Numbered from the stretch's first letter, positions 41,153 to 50,091 are shown. The stretch: DNA of 64,000 nt from Candidatus Fermentimicrarchaeum limneticum (GCA_013426015.1 CP058998.1:1114758-1178757); one strand, 5' to 3'. The notes: generated from the sequence alone by a model not told the origin. Program-made: numbers and translations.

Positions 41153-42340
41153 ATGGAGCTTTATTACGAGGATGCTTACCTCAAGTCTTTCAGCTCAAAA
41201 GTCAGCTCTATTTCATACTCCAACAGCCATGCCCTAATAATACTGGAGAAGACGGCATTCTTTCCAGGAGGAGGGGGGCAGAGCTTTGATACGGGGACGA
41301 TTGCCGGCAAAAACGGTTCGGCGAAGGTTGTTGAAACCAGAATGGAGGGCAGTGATCTAGTGCATGTCTGCCTACTTAAAGGAACTATAGAGGTTGGGGA
41401 GGAGGTGCAGTGCAGGATTGACTGGGACAGAAGATACGAATTGATGAGAGCGCATACGGCTCAGCACATGTTCTTCCAGTGTTTGTCAAGGTTTTTCAAG
41501 GACCTTTATGTCATAAAGGATAATATTGACGTTGGAAGGCACGCCCTTTTCATAAGAAGCCCTGAGCCTTTGGATTTTACAAGGCTGATGGAGGCAGAGA
41601 AGCTTGCAAACCAAGTCATCCAGGAGGGGAAGCGCGTCATCGTCAGATGGGTTAAGAGGGAGGAGGCAGGGAAGGGCGATTTCAGGGTGAAGCTTGACAG
41701 GATAAAGGGGAACGAAGTCAGAGTGATTGACATCGAGGGGTTCGACAAGTCCGCCTGTTCAGGAGTCCATGTCCTGAACACAAGAGAGATAGGCCTGCTT
41801 GCGGTTACACGCTTGACAAGAGAAGGAAATGAGTATACTCTGGAGTTCGAATTCGGAGAGAAGGCTAGGGACTTCCTGCTCCAGACTAAGAAAATAGCCA
41901 TGAACACCTGCTCCATTCTGCAGACTCACCCGGAACTTCTTGAGAAAACTGCAGAGAAGCTCAGAGCAGAAAACCTGCTGATGCAGGAGCAGCTCAAGGA
42001 GTTGAACGAGGAATTGCTGAGCAGGCTTGAGCCTACTATACAAGGGAGTGTAAAAATATACTCAAAAATTTTCTCTGGCATGGACAGCAAGAAACTTATG
42101 GAGAAGGCAGGAGAATTGATAGAACAGGAGAATGTATCAGTCATATTTGGAAATAAAGGGGAGAAGGGTTTTCTCCTCATAGCAAAGAACCCAAAAATGA
42201 GTTTGAACCTAAAAGCGGTTGCAGGCAAGGCATTCGGCATACTTGAAGGCAAATGGGGAGGGAAGGAGTACTTTGTGAGCGGTGCGGGAAAGGCTGAAAA
42301 GCTTGGGGAGGCAGTTGAAGCTGTAATAGATGTGATTTAG
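41153..42340 (+). CDS. alaX: Alanyl-tRNA editing protein AlaX (long form)
   Basis: 395 residues from ATG 41153, 10 bases after cca. The AlaRS-like editing domain begins with FFPGGGGQSFDTG and has the zinc motifs MRAHTAQHMFF (H-x-x-x-H) and SACSGVHVLNT (C-x-x-x-H). The C-terminal half is a coiled-coil and a DHHA1-like domain (SVIFGNKGEKGFLLIAKN), which defines the long AlaX-L type. It hydrolyses mischarged Ser- or Gly-tRNA(Ala). Its stop abuts the next ATG. Confidence 0.88.
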   Translation: MELYYEDAYLKSFSSKVSSISYSNSHALIILEKTAFFPGGGGQSFDTGTIAGKNGSAKVVETRMEGSDLVHVCLLKGTIEVGEEVQCRIDWDRRYELMRAHTAQHMFFQCLSRFFKDLYVIKDNIDVGRHALFIRSPEPLDFTRLMEAEKLANQVIQEGKRVIVRWVKREEAGKGDFRVKLDRIKGNEVRVIDIEGFDKSACSGVHVLNTREIGLLAVTRLTREGNEYTLEFEFGEKARDFLLQTKKIAMNTCSILQTHPELLEKTAEKLRAENLLMQEQLKELNEELLSRLEPTIQGSVKIYSKIFSGMDSKKLMEKAGELIEQENVSVIFGNKGEKGFLLIAKNPKMSLNLKAVAGKAFGILEGKWGGKEYFVSGAGKAEKLGEAVEAVIDVI

Positions 42341-43084
42341 ATGGAGAAGAAGCAGAACTTCCTTTTTACACTAAGAGCTGTGCTCAGCATACTCATGTTT
42401 TTAGTGCTTATATGCGATGTGATCTATGGATTGTTTTTATACCAACCTGACTGTTTTCCCTGCTCGAGAAATCTAAATTTGCTAGATCCGCAGGTAATCC
42501 TTCCGGTATTAGCAATCATCATTTTTTTGATCATATTCATAATATCAATAAAACTTCATAACTTCGCGGGTTACGGTATAGGGTTTTTCATAACCTCACT
42601 CTTGTTACTAATCCTCTTCATCCTCATACCTGCTGGACGCTTGGGATGCCTAATCCCAGCAATATGTAACTTTAAGACAACACCAACTGGAACTCTGTTC
42701 TGCATGAGCGATGGGCTACAACCGCAAACTTCAAAACTTTATCTACGATTATCAAATGGGCTAGATCACAATATAACGATAAACGGCATTCAATGTATAA
42801 AGTTAGATTCGTGGGACAACCTCCCACTAGCTCCAAGCTATATCGAACCATTAAATCACTCAATACAGATTGGACCCCGGTCAGTTGCTACCGTAGCTGG
42901 GTTCGGTAACTCTTATTCCAACTCAAGCAATACAGTTATATGTAATAATAGAGATGGTTCCATGCCTTCAGATACTTCATATGGAGCCCCAGCTTGCTTG
43001 CATCTTTATATAAACTACACAGATACAACAACTGGAGGATCATATGTTGCACCTGGAGAAATCTACATAAGATATTACGGATAG
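42341..43084 (+). CDS. Membrane protein with extracytoplasmic C-terminal domain, unknown
   Basis: 247 residues. Three hydrophobic helices (about 10-32, 52-70, 76-98) are followed by a beta-rich domain of about 145 residues with six cysteines and several N-x-T/S sequons (NITINGI, NHSIQ, NSSNT, NYTDTT). I do not recognise the family. The ATG directly follows the alaX stop. It is AT-richer than its neighbours and interrupts an otherwise pure translation operon, so it may be a later arrival. Confidence 0.65.
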   Translation: MEKKQNFLFTLRAVLSILMFLVLICDVIYGLFLYQPDCFPCSRNLNLLDPQVILPVLAIIIFLIIFIISIKLHNFAGYGIGFFITSLLLLILFILIPAGRLGCLIPAICNFKTTPTGTLFCMSDGLQPQTSKLYLRLSNGLDHNITINGIQCIKLDSWDNLPLAPSYIEPLNHSIQIGPRSVATVAGFGNSYSNSSNTVICNNRDGSMPSDTSYGAPACLHLYINYTDTTTGGSYVAPGEIYIRYYG

Positions 43085-43098
43085 TGGAGAGTGGTAGG

Positions 43099-44397
43099 AT
43101 GACTGAGTTCATTCATATCGGGGAAATATTCTCAAAGAAACATGCCGGAAAGGAAGTCTCCATCAGAGGATGGATCCACAGGAAGAGATCCAGCGGAGGG
43201 GTGCAGTTTCTCGTCCTGAGGGATTCGACAGGAATAATCCAGGCTGCACTTAAGAAAGAGAACATCTCTGATAATGCATGGAAAGATGCAGACAAAGCAC
43301 TCCTGGAATCAGCAGTTACAGTCAAAGGAATTGTAAAAGAAGATAAGCGGGCTCCTGGCGGATATGAGCTTCAGGCAAATGCTTTCTCTGTAATAAGCTT
43401 CTCAGAGCCATTCCCGATAACAGAGCACCAGAGCACTGAGCTCCTGCTTGATTTGAGGCACCTCTGGCTGCGCTCGCAGAAACTAACAAACATAATGAAG
43501 GTTAGGCAGCACCTCGTCAACTACCTGAGGGAGTACTTCTACTCGCATGAATTCTGGGAGGTTGCTCCTCCAATAATAACGCAGGCAGGCTGCGAAGGTG
43601 GCTCAACTCTCTTCAAGCTGAAGTATTTTGGGGAAGATGCATACCTCACCCAGAGCGCGCAGCTCTACAACGAGGTTTTCATAACCGCGCTTGAGAAGAT
43701 ATTTGTGCTTGCTCCCTCCTTCCGTGCAGAGAGGAGCAGGACTGTCAAGCATCTGGCGGAGTACTGGCATCTTGAGGCAGAAGAGGCGTTCTACAGCAAC
43801 CAGGACAACATGAAGCTGCAGGAGGAGCTTGTCTCCTATGCATGCCAGAAGCTTGCCAAGAACCATGCAGATTTGCTGGAGTTCTCCAAAGTGAAACCGG
43901 AGAGGCTTACAAAGGTCTCCCCCCCGTTCAAGAGAGTGAGCTATGATGATGCGATTGACTTCCTTGTGAAGAAGGGAGTGAAGAAGAAATGGGGTGACGA
44001 CTTCGGTGCGGAAGATGAAGAGGTTCTCACAGCAGGCTTGGAAAAGCCGATGTTTATCTACAACTACCCCAAGCAAGGCAGGGCTTTCTACATGAGAGTG
44101 AACCCTGACAACCCCGAAACTGTTTTGAATGCAGACATGCAAGCCCCTGACGGGCACGGGGAGCTTATTGGCGGTTCTGAGAGGATATGGGAGTATGACG
44201 AGCTCATGAAGAGAGTAAAGGAGGAGAAGCTGGATGTCAGAAGCTACCAGTGGTACATCGACCTGAGGAAGTACGGCTCAGTTCCACATTCAGGCTTCGG
44301 CTTGGGGATTGAGAGGCTGCTGAAGTGGGTTCTGAACCTGGACCACATCAGGGATGCAGTTCCGTTCCCAAGGACGATAAACAGAGTTTACCCATAG
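43099..44397 (+). CDS. asnS: Asparaginyl-tRNA synthetase
   Basis: 432 residues from ATG 43099, after AGAGTGGTAGG. The OB-fold anticodon domain (VSIRGWIHRKRSSGGVQFLVLRD) precedes the class II core: motif 2 FRAERSRTVKHLAEYWHLEAE and motif 3 GFGLGIERLLKWVLNL. CEGGSTLFKLKYFGEDAYLTQSAQLY is typical of AsnRS rather than AspRS. So Asn-tRNA is made directly and this organism need not rely on the amidotransferase route for Asn. Confidence 0.92.
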   Translation: MTEFIHIGEIFSKKHAGKEVSIRGWIHRKRSSGGVQFLVLRDSTGIIQAALKKENISDNAWKDADKALLESAVTVKGIVKEDKRAPGGYELQANAFSVISFSEPFPITEHQSTELLLDLRHLWLRSQKLTNIMKVRQHLVNYLREYFYSHEFWEVAPPIITQAGCEGGSTLFKLKYFGEDAYLTQSAQLYNEVFITALEKIFVLAPSFRAERSRTVKHLAEYWHLEAEEAFYSNQDNMKLQEELVSYACQKLAKNHADLLEFSKVKPERLTKVSPPFKRVSYDDAIDFLVKKGVKKKWGDDFGAEDEEVLTAGLEKPMFIYNYPKQGRAFYMRVNPDNPETVLNADMQAPDGHGELIGGSERIWEYDELMKRVKEEKLDVRSYQWYIDLRKYGSVPHSGFGLGIERLLKWVLNLDHIRDAVPFPRTINRVYP

Positions 44398-44405
44398 GTG
44401 CTAAC

Positions 44406-44834
44406 ATGAGGAAGGTTCTTGCTTTCGGTTGCTTTGACATACTCCACATGGGGCACTACACCTACCTGAGGAACGCAAAGAGGCTGGGAGACAAGCTCAT
44501 AGTTGTAGTTGCAAGGGATTCAACAATAAGAAAATTGAAGAAGAGGGAGCCAGTCCTTGACGAGGAGTCAAGGAGGAAGCTTGTCGGCTCTCTGAAGTTT
44601 GTCGATTCCGCGGTGCTTGGAGGCACTGGCGACAAGTACGAAATAATCAGAAGGATAAAGCCGTCAGTAATCGCCCTTGGATATGACCAGAAACAGGACG
44701 AGAAGCTGCTGAAGCGGAAACTTGAGGAGATGGGAATCAACGCAAAGGTCGTGAGGATAAAAGAGAGCTTCAGACCCAAGCAGCATAAATCCTCGATTCT
44801 ATTCAAGAAAATGATAAAGATTCTCAAGCTGTAG
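44406..44834 (+). CDS. ribL: FAD synthetase, archaeal cytidylyltransferase type
   Basis: 142 residues. AFGCFDILHMGHYTYLRNAKRLGDKLIVVVARD holds the HxGH nucleotidyl-transfer motif; ALGYDQKQDEKLL follows. The length and sequence fit the RibL family, which transfers AMP from ATP to FMN, rather than glycerol-3-phosphate cytidylyltransferase, though the two are close. It lies 8 bases after asnS and 8 before dph6. Confidence 0.82.
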   Translation: MRKVLAFGCFDILHMGHYTYLRNAKRLGDKLIVVVARDSTIRKLKKREPVLDEESRRKLVGSLKFVDSAVLGGTGDKYEIIRRIKPSVIALGYDQKQDEKLLKRKLEEMGINAKVVRIKESFRPKQHKSSILFKKMIKILKL

Positions 44835-44842
44835 GTATCTCG

Positions 44843-45550
44843 ATGAAAGTTGTAGCTCTCTTCAGTGGCGGAAAGGACAGCATGTACTCGCTCTGGATTG
44901 CATCATCATTTGGATGGGAGGTTAAAACCCTCCTCAGCATGCTGCCTGAGTCCGATTCTTCCTTCATGTTCCACCGTCCCAATGTTGAGTGGGTTCCCCT
45001 GCAGGCAGAGGCGATGGACCTTCCGCTTATTATGCAGAGGAGCTCCGGGGAAAAATTGAGAGAGTTGGATGATCTAAAATCCCTCATGCAGAGTGTCAAG
45101 GTTGACGGCATAGTCACAGGAGCGGTTGCAAGCGAGTATCAGAAGGAGAAAGTGGACATGATCTGCGAGGAGCTCGGCTTGTGCAGCTTCTCCCCCTTGT
45201 GGCACAAGGAAGGTGAGCAGCTTTTGAGGGAGATGGTTGGGGCGGGGTTCGAGATAATGATAACATCTGTTTCTGCGGCAGGATTCGACGAGAGTTGGCT
45301 CGGGAGAAGAATAGATGAAAAATGCGTTGAGGAGCTGCTTGAACTCAGGAGAAGATACGGCATATCCGTAGTTGGTGAGGGAGGGGAGATGGAGACGTTT
45401 GTCACAGATGCACCTTCCTTCAAAAAGAAAATAAAAATAAAAAAAACAGAGAAAAGCTGGGATGGGGTAAGGGGCGTTCTTGAAATCAGGGATGCCGAGC
45501 TTGTTAGCAGAAGCGAGCGAGAAACCCCACACTCTTCAGAGGTGGGATGA
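44843..45550 (+). CDS. dph6: Diphthine-ammonia ligase (Dph6-like ATP pyrophosphatase)
   Basis: 235 residues. The PP-loop VALFSGGKDSMYSL opens the protein; VTGAVASEYQKEKVDMICEELGL, SPLWHKEGEQLLREMV and GEGGEMETFVTDAP are the Dph6 blocks. It completes diphthamide on elongation factor 2. The last 12 residues (SERETPHSSEVG) are encoded by the left end of a TnpB element whose hairpin supplies the stop codon, so the native C-terminus was replaced. The conserved fold ends before this point and activity may be kept. Confidence 0.88.
   Translation: MKVVALFSGGKDSMYSLWIASSFGWEVKTLLSMLPESDSSFMFHRPNVEWVPLQAEAMDLPLIMQRSSGEKLRELDDLKSLMQSVKVDGIVTGAVASEYQKEKVDMICEELGLCSFSPLWHKEGEQLLREMVGAGFEIMITSVSAAGFDESWLGRRIDEKCVEELLELRRRYGISVVGEGGEMETFVTDAPSFKKKIKIKKTEKSWDGVRGVLEIRDAELVSRSERETPHSSEVG
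45526..45546 (+). repeat. Left-end hairpin of TnpB element 1
   Basis: CCCAC-A-CTCT-TC-AGAG-GTGGG folds into a 9-bp hairpin with one bulged A, followed by ATGAAAGC. The left end of element 2 (54149-54169) has the same shape with compensating base changes. Such subterminal hairpins are recognised in the IS200/IS605 family. Confidence 0.75.
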
Positions 45551-45648
45551 AAGCGAGCCATACAAAGAAGATGTATGTATCTCAGTTTCACTGGAAAGTT
45601 ACCCCTCCACGACGTTTATAAAGAGAAAAATCAACGTAAATAACGTCT

Positions 45649-46824
45649 ATGCGAGCATACAGATTCAGGATATACCCATCTAAAAAGCAGGAGGAGCTTC
45701 TGAATAAACATCTTTGGCTAGCCAAAGAATTATGGAATGAACTTCTGGAACATTGCAAACAAACCTACGAAGACTTCGGCTACTTCCCAACGAAGAATAC
45801 ACTGCAACTGATGGTGAAAAACTATGGATTGTACTCACAAACCCAGCAGGAGACTGCGCATAGAGTTTACAATGCTGTGATAAATGTTTTCAAGATGAGG
45901 AAGAAGGGAGTAAAACGTGGTTTTCCAAGGTTCAAGTCTTTTGACAGGATGAAGAGCTTGAATTACCCGCAATCTGGATTCTGGCTTGAAAAGAAACTCA
46001 AGATTACTCCTTTTGGAGAACTCACTATCAAAAAACATAGGGAGGTAAAAGGCAGGATAAAAACCCTTACTCTGAAAAGGGAGGCATCGGGAAAGTGGTT
46101 TGCCATTTTCTGTGTTGAGACACCTAAAGAAATTCCAAAAGAAAACAAAGGAGAGGCGGTTGGAATTGACTTGGGGCTGAAGACATTTGCAACTCTATCA
46201 GATGGTGAGGTAATAAACAACCCAAGACATTTCAAGAGATATGAAGAGAGACTTGCCTTAGTCCAGAGAGAGCTCTCAAAGAAAAAGAAAAGAAGCACCA
46301 ACAGAAAAAGAGCAAAGATAAGAGTAGCAAAATTATATGAAAAAGTAGCAGATTGCAGGAGGGACTTCCTGCACAAGATTTCAACTGAACTGGTGAATGA
46401 TTATTCCATCATTGTATTGGAGAAACTTGCCTCACAGGAAATGTCAGAAGAGAATTACGGCAAGCAAATAAACGACGCAGGATGGAATATGTTTGCAAAC
46501 ATGCTTGCATACAAGGCGGAAGGAGCCGGGTGCAGCGTGGTGTTTGTGAACCCTAAGAATACTTCAAAGATGTGCAGTAGATGCAGAAACGTCAGAAATG
46601 ACTTGACTCTGCAGGACAGGACATACGCCTGTCCCGAATGTGGTTTATCAACAGACAGAGACTTGAACGCTGCACGCAATATACTCACAAGAGCTACCCC
46701 TGGGCAAGGGGGAAGTAACGCCTGCAATTCCTTACTGGAGAGAGATGCTGCAGAGGCAGCGTCAATGAAGCAGGAAGCCCACATCCTTTATGGGTGGGAG
46801 CATGTCACGAAGCCTACTCCCTGA
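45649..46824 (+). CDS. tnpB: TnpB RNA-guided nuclease, copy 1
   Basis: 391 residues. The RuvC acids are intact: D174 (VGIDLGL), E258 (IIVLEKL) and D336/D338 (STDRDLNAA). The zinc ribbon has CSRC (309, 312) and CPEC (328, 331). TnpB proteins are guided by an RNA from the right end of their element and cut DNA next to a short motif. Copy 2 ends in TAG before the right-end hairpin; here that codon is TAT, so the protein runs 11 residues further (YGWEHVTKPTP) through the hairpin into flanking DNA and over the end of mtaD. Confidence 0.9.
   Translation: MRAYRFRIYPSKKQEELLNKHLWLAKELWNELLEHCKQTYEDFGYFPTKNTLQLMVKNYGLYSQTQQETAHRVYNAVINVFKMRKKGVKRGFPRFKSFDRMKSLNYPQSGFWLEKKLKITPFGELTIKKHREVKGRIKTLTLKREASGKWFAIFCVETPKEIPKENKGEAVGIDLGLKTFATLSDGEVINNPRHFKRYEERLALVQRELSKKKKRSTNRKRAKIRVAKLYEKVADCRRDFLHKISTELVNDYSIIVLEKLASQEMSEENYGKQINDAGWNMFANMLAYKAEGAGCSVVFVNPKNTSKMCSRCRNVRNDLTLQDRTYACPECGLSTDRDLNAARNILTRATPGQGGSNACNSLLERDAAEAASMKQEAHILYGWEHVTKPTP
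46778..46807 (+). repeat. Right end of TnpB element 1
   Basis: CCCAC...GTGGG hairpin (46778-46798) followed by AGCATGTCA, the same tail as element 2 (55436-55444). The 3' part of tnpB plus this end is where the guide RNA of TnpB systems is normally made. Confidence 0.7.
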
Positions 46825-48100
46825 ATTTCTCTGAAACCTTGCGGATCTTTTCGAAAACTTTCTCCTCGTCAATCGTCAGTATCTTCCTGTCCTTCATAAC
46901 CAGCTTCCCGTCAACTATGACGTCTGATATATTTGAAGGGTTTGAGGAGTAGACAAGGTTTGATACAAGGCTGTTCGCAGGAAGGAGGTTTGGCGAGTTC
47001 AGTTCCATCAGAAACATGTCGGCAAGCTTGCCCTCCTCTACGCTTCCAGCCTCTATCCCAAGCGCCTTGGCTCCGTTTATTGTTGCAAAGTCAAGTGCCT
47101 GCTGCGCATTAAGCACTCTGGAATCCCACAGATGGCTTTTCTGCAGCAGCGTCCCCACCTTAATTGTTTCAAGCATGTTAAGTGAGTTGTTTGAAACCGC
47201 CCCGTCCGTTCCGAAAGTCACGCATACGTCGCTCTCAAGCATCTGGGGGATTGGTGCAACTCCTCCCGATGCAAGCTTCATGTTGCTCACTGGGTTGTAG
47301 GAAACCTTCGCCCCTTTGCTGCCCAGCATCCCCACCTCCCTCTTCGTTATCCAGACGCAATGGGCTGCTATCACCCTCTTGCTCAAAAAACCTATCGATT
47401 CCAGATACTCAACGGGTCTCTTCCCCGATTTCTTGAGAGAATCAAAAACTTCCTTCCTTGTCTCGGCAACGTGAATCTGCAGCAGAGCATCGTGCTTCTC
47501 GGCAAGCTCCTTCGCTTTCAGGAGAAGCTCCTCTGAACAGCTGTACGGGGCGTGTGGCGCAAATGAACACCCTATCCTGCCATCGGCTTTGCCGTCAAAG
47601 TCCTTCACAAACTCCTCGCCGATTTTCAGCTCCTTCTTCCTCTTTTCCGCATCGCCAATGTCTATCATTCCATAGGCAAGATTCGCCCTCATCCCCACTC
47701 CCTTAACGGCCTCAGCAACCTCATCCATAAAGAAGTAATTGTCCATGAAACAGGTGGTGCCGCTCCTTATCATCTCAAGGCAGCCAAGAAGAGAACCTGC
47801 TCGCACGTCCTCTGCCTTAACCTTTTTCTCCCTAGGCCAAATCCTCTCGGGCCATGCCTCCCAGAACCTCATGTCGTCAGCATATCCTCTGAAGAGAGTC
47901 ATTGCCACGTGGGTGTGGGTGTTTATCAAGCCTGGGACTGCAAGCTTCCCCCTTCCGTCTATTTTGAACTCCGTCTTACCTTTGATGTTTCTGCCAATTT
48001 TTTCAATTCTCTTGCCTTGAATGAGTATGTCAACTCCTCTCAGCACGTCCCTGTTCCTGTTCTGGGTGAGCACATCCACCTCTTTTATCAGAATGCCCAT
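46814..48100 (-). CDS. mtaD: 5-methylthioadenosine / S-adenosylhomocysteine deaminase family
   Basis: 428 residues. Amidohydrolase fold with the metal motif NTHTHVAMTLFRG, later FAPHAPYSCS, LQIHVAET, AAHCVW and TFGTDGAVSNNSLNM. This is the MtaD/DadD group, which in archaea deaminates S-adenosylhomocysteine, methylthioadenosine or 5'-deoxyadenosine. Its final codons overlap the run-on end of tnpB copy 1 on the other strand, so the TnpB element lies right against it but has not broken it. Confidence 0.88.
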   Translation of the reverse strand: MGILIKEVDVLTQNRNRDVLRGVDILIQGKRIEKIGRNIKGKTEFKIDGRGKLAVPGLINTHTHVAMTLFRGYADDMRFWEAWPERIWPREKKVKAEDVRAGSLLGCLEMIRSGTTCFMDNYFFMDEVAEAVKGVGMRANLAYGMIDIGDAEKRKKELKIGEEFVKDFDGKADGRIGCSFAPHAPYSCSEELLLKAKELAEKHDALLQIHVAETRKEVFDSLKKSGKRPVEYLESIGFLSKRVIAAHCVWITKREVGMLGSKGAKVSYNPVSNMKLASGGVAPIPQMLESDVCVTFGTDGAVSNNSLNMLETIKVGTLLQKSHLWDSRVLNAQQALDFATINGAKALGIEAGSVEEGKLADMFLMELNSPNLLPANSLVSNLVYSSNPSNISDVIVDGKLVMKDRKILTIDEEKVFEKIRKVSEKFRE

Positions 48101-48157
48101 GCCACCACTACTGAAGATTTTAATAGCCGAGTTTTTAATATTATCAGCGATGACGAG

Positions 48158-48526
48158 ATGATAAAGATAAAGAGGACTGCCCTTGAATTCATGCTCAACT
48201 TGGCGAGGAACATGTATCCCAGGGAGTTCATTGGTTTGCTGAGGGAGAATAACAAGAAGGAGATATACGAAGTGCTCCTCCTCCCCAGGTCAACCTACGG
48301 AAGGAACTTCTCCTCGCTCGACCATTACATGGCGCCTTATACAGTTAAATACGCCGGAAGTGTGCACTCCCATCCAAGCCCCAACCCAAGGCCGTCCGCT
48401 GGTGACCTGCTTTCTTTCTCAAGCACAGGAGGCGTGCACATAATAATCGCCTACCCATTCACCGAATACAGCTTCGCAGTCTACAACAAGAAGGGAGAAC
48501 CATTGGAATTTGAGGTGGTGGAATGA
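48158..48526 (+). CDS. JAMM/MPN metalloprotease-like protein
   Basis: 122 residues from ATG 48158. It has a complete JAMM set: E23, H70-x-H72 (GSVHSHPSPNP), S80 and D83, with ten residues between H72 and D83, as in zinc-dependent deubiquitinase/desampylase enzymes. The archaeal relatives cleave ubiquitin-like SAMP conjugates or process small sulphur carriers. No ubiquitin-like or E1-like gene is in the window. The open frame extends upstream over mtaD but that is antisense. Its stop overlaps the PfkB start. Confidence 0.82.
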   Translation: MIKIKRTALEFMLNLARNMYPREFIGLLRENNKKEIYEVLLLPRSTYGRNFSSLDHYMAPYTVKYAGSVHSHPSPNPRPSAGDLLSFSSTGGVHIIIAYPFTEYSFAVYNKKGEPLEFEVVE

Positions 48527-49410
48527 TTTACGTCGTTGGTCAGGTAGTATTCGACTCTATTTCTGAATTGAAGCAATTCCCAAAACCAAACTCAACAAGC
48601 TACATAAAAAGATATGGAAAGTTTTTTGGAGGTGCTGCCGGAAACGTTGCGGCTGCCTGCTCAAAAATGGGGCAGAAGGCATCGCTTGTTTCTTTTGTAG
48701 GAGAGGACTTCAAAGGCTCGGCCTATGAGAAATACCTGAAGTCAAATCGAATTGACATGACGCATCTGAAGATAGTGAAGGGGGAGAAAACCCCACATGC
48801 ATTCATGTTTAATGATTCCGCAGGCAGGCAAATGTCCTTCTTCTACTGGGGCTCTGCCGAGATGTTCCACACAGCACCAATACCCAAGTTGAGGTTTGGA
48901 AGAAACGACGTAGTCCACCTGGCAAATGGCAGTCCAAACTTCAATATGCGGTTTGCAAGAAAATATCCCGGCGTATCCTTCGACCCCGGTTATGACATAG
49001 TGGCGTATAAGAAGGAAGATATCGAGGGAGTACTGAAAAACACGCGAATCCTTTCCTGCAATGAATTTGAGATGAGCAGAATTCTCAAGCTTCTTAGACT
49101 GAAGAGAAGGGAGGAACTTTTCGCATTCCCGGTTGAGTGCATAGTTGTGACAAAAGGGAAGAGAGGCAGTTCTGTTGCAACACGCGATGAGAGCTTTGAG
49201 GTGCCTGCGATTAAGGCAAAGCTTGTTGACCCAACAGGGGCCGGGGATTCCTTCAGGGCGGCCTTCCTTTCAGCGTTCCTCAGAAGAGAAAGTATAGAAA
49301 CGTGCGCAAAAATTGCATCTTCAGTGGCTTCATTCGTAGTTGAAAAGTACGGGGCGCAGACCAACATCCCGACGTGGAAGGAAGCTGCAGAGAGGCTCAG
49401 AGAATCCTGA
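48523..49410 (+). CDS. PfkB-family sugar or nucleoside kinase
   Basis: 295 residues. FFGGAAGNVAAACSKMGQKASLVSFVGEDFKG is the N-terminal PfkB signature, and DPTGAGDSFRAAFLSAFL contains the catalytic aspartate D242. The family phosphorylates ribose, fructose, ADP-dependent substrates or nucleosides; the substrate is not clear here. The ATG overlaps the JAMM-protein stop (ATGA), so the two are co-translated, although no functional link is known. Confidence 0.85.
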   Translation: MIYVVGQVVFDSISELKQFPKPNSTSYIKRYGKFFGGAAGNVAAACSKMGQKASLVSFVGEDFKGSAYEKYLKSNRIDMTHLKIVKGEKTPHAFMFNDSAGRQMSFFYWGSAEMFHTAPIPKLRFGRNDVVHLANGSPNFNMRFARKYPGVSFDPGYDIVAYKKEDIEGVLKNTRILSCNEFEMSRILKLLRLKRREELFAFPVECIVVTKGKRGSSVATRDESFEVPAIKAKLVDPTGAGDSFRAAFLSAFLRRESIETCAKIASSVASFVVEKYGAQTNIPTWKEAAERLRES

Positions 49411-49458
49411 TACCAGTATCTTTTTATACCAGGGTGCAGATTATTACTGAGAAGGAGT

Positions 49459-50052
49459 ATGCGACCAGGATATGCGTTCATAGCATTTGTCCTACTGTTA
49501 ATGCTTTCAGGCTGTGCGCAGCAGAACGACCAGCTGACCGAGGAAAAGGCGGTTAACTTCGTCAAGGATGACATGAAGATAAAATACCCCGGGGCAACAA
49601 CCAGCGTATTCCTTGTCACACAGCAGGACGGGAGCTGGAAGATAAGCTCAAAGGTGATTTACGGAGCGGGCACGCCATGCCCCAACCTCTCAATCGTGGT
49701 ATACGAATACCCGGAGTTCGGTTTTGTCCCAAGAGAACAGAACGTAATAACCAGCAACTGCGAGGTGCTTGGCTGCAAGAATATACCAAACTGCAGGATA
49801 ACAACTGCAGAGCAAGCGGTGATCGCTTCCCACAAGCTCAACGACATTGCCGAAGTGAATGAATTCATGAACAAGTTCGTTGATAAGGTGAGGGTCGATG
49901 CCGCATTCTATGAGTCATACTACGAACGCACCAAGAACGTAACCTACGACTCCGTCTGGGTTGTCAGGTGGAACGCACAGGATGCAAACTACTCACTAAG
50001 GCTCCTCCTCAATGAAACTGGCGGCAAGGTGCTTGATACATTCACGGAGTAA
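49459..50052 (+). CDS. Secreted lipoprotein, unknown
   Basis: 197 residues. Signal peptide with lipobox LMLSGC (Cys about 20). The mature part has four cysteines in a TPCPNLS...SNCEVLGCKNIPNC block that could form disulphides, and two or three N-x-S/T sequons (NVT, NYS, NET) near the C-terminus. A TATA-like CTTTTTATACC and an AAGGAG ribosome site support the start. Not recognised beyond this. It is a plausible AglB substrate. Confidence 0.72.
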   Translation: MRPGYAFIAFVLLLMLSGCAQQNDQLTEEKAVNFVKDDMKIKYPGATTSVFLVTQQDGSWKISSKVIYGAGTPCPNLSIVVYEYPEFGFVPREQNVITSNCEVLGCKNIPNCRITTAEQAVIASHKLNDIAEVNEFMNKFVDKVRVDAAFYESYYERTKNVTYDSVWVVRWNAQDANYSLRLLLNETGGKVLDTFTE

Positions 50053-50091
50053 ACAGCATACTATAAATAAAGGGAAATTCAAAATTTACTC

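Larger units (their letters stand above)
45526..46807 (+). mobile_element. IS605/IS1341-type TnpB element 1 (no tnpA)
   Basis: A tnpB gene between a left hairpin and a right end (CCCAC...GTGGG then AGCATGTCA). No tnpA is present, so it can move only with a transposase supplied elsewhere. It sits between the convergent 3' ends of dph6 and mtaD and alters the former. The upstream 100 bases share TTTCACTGGAAAGTTACCC, a TATA box TTTATAAAG (45615-45623) and AACGTCTATGCGAGC with element 2. Exact ends are estimates. Confidence 0.78.

Noticed and set aside
45526-45546. Hairpin after dph6 as an intrinsic terminator
   Set aside because: No T run follows, and the same hairpin occurs at other TnpB-element ends, so it belongs to the element.
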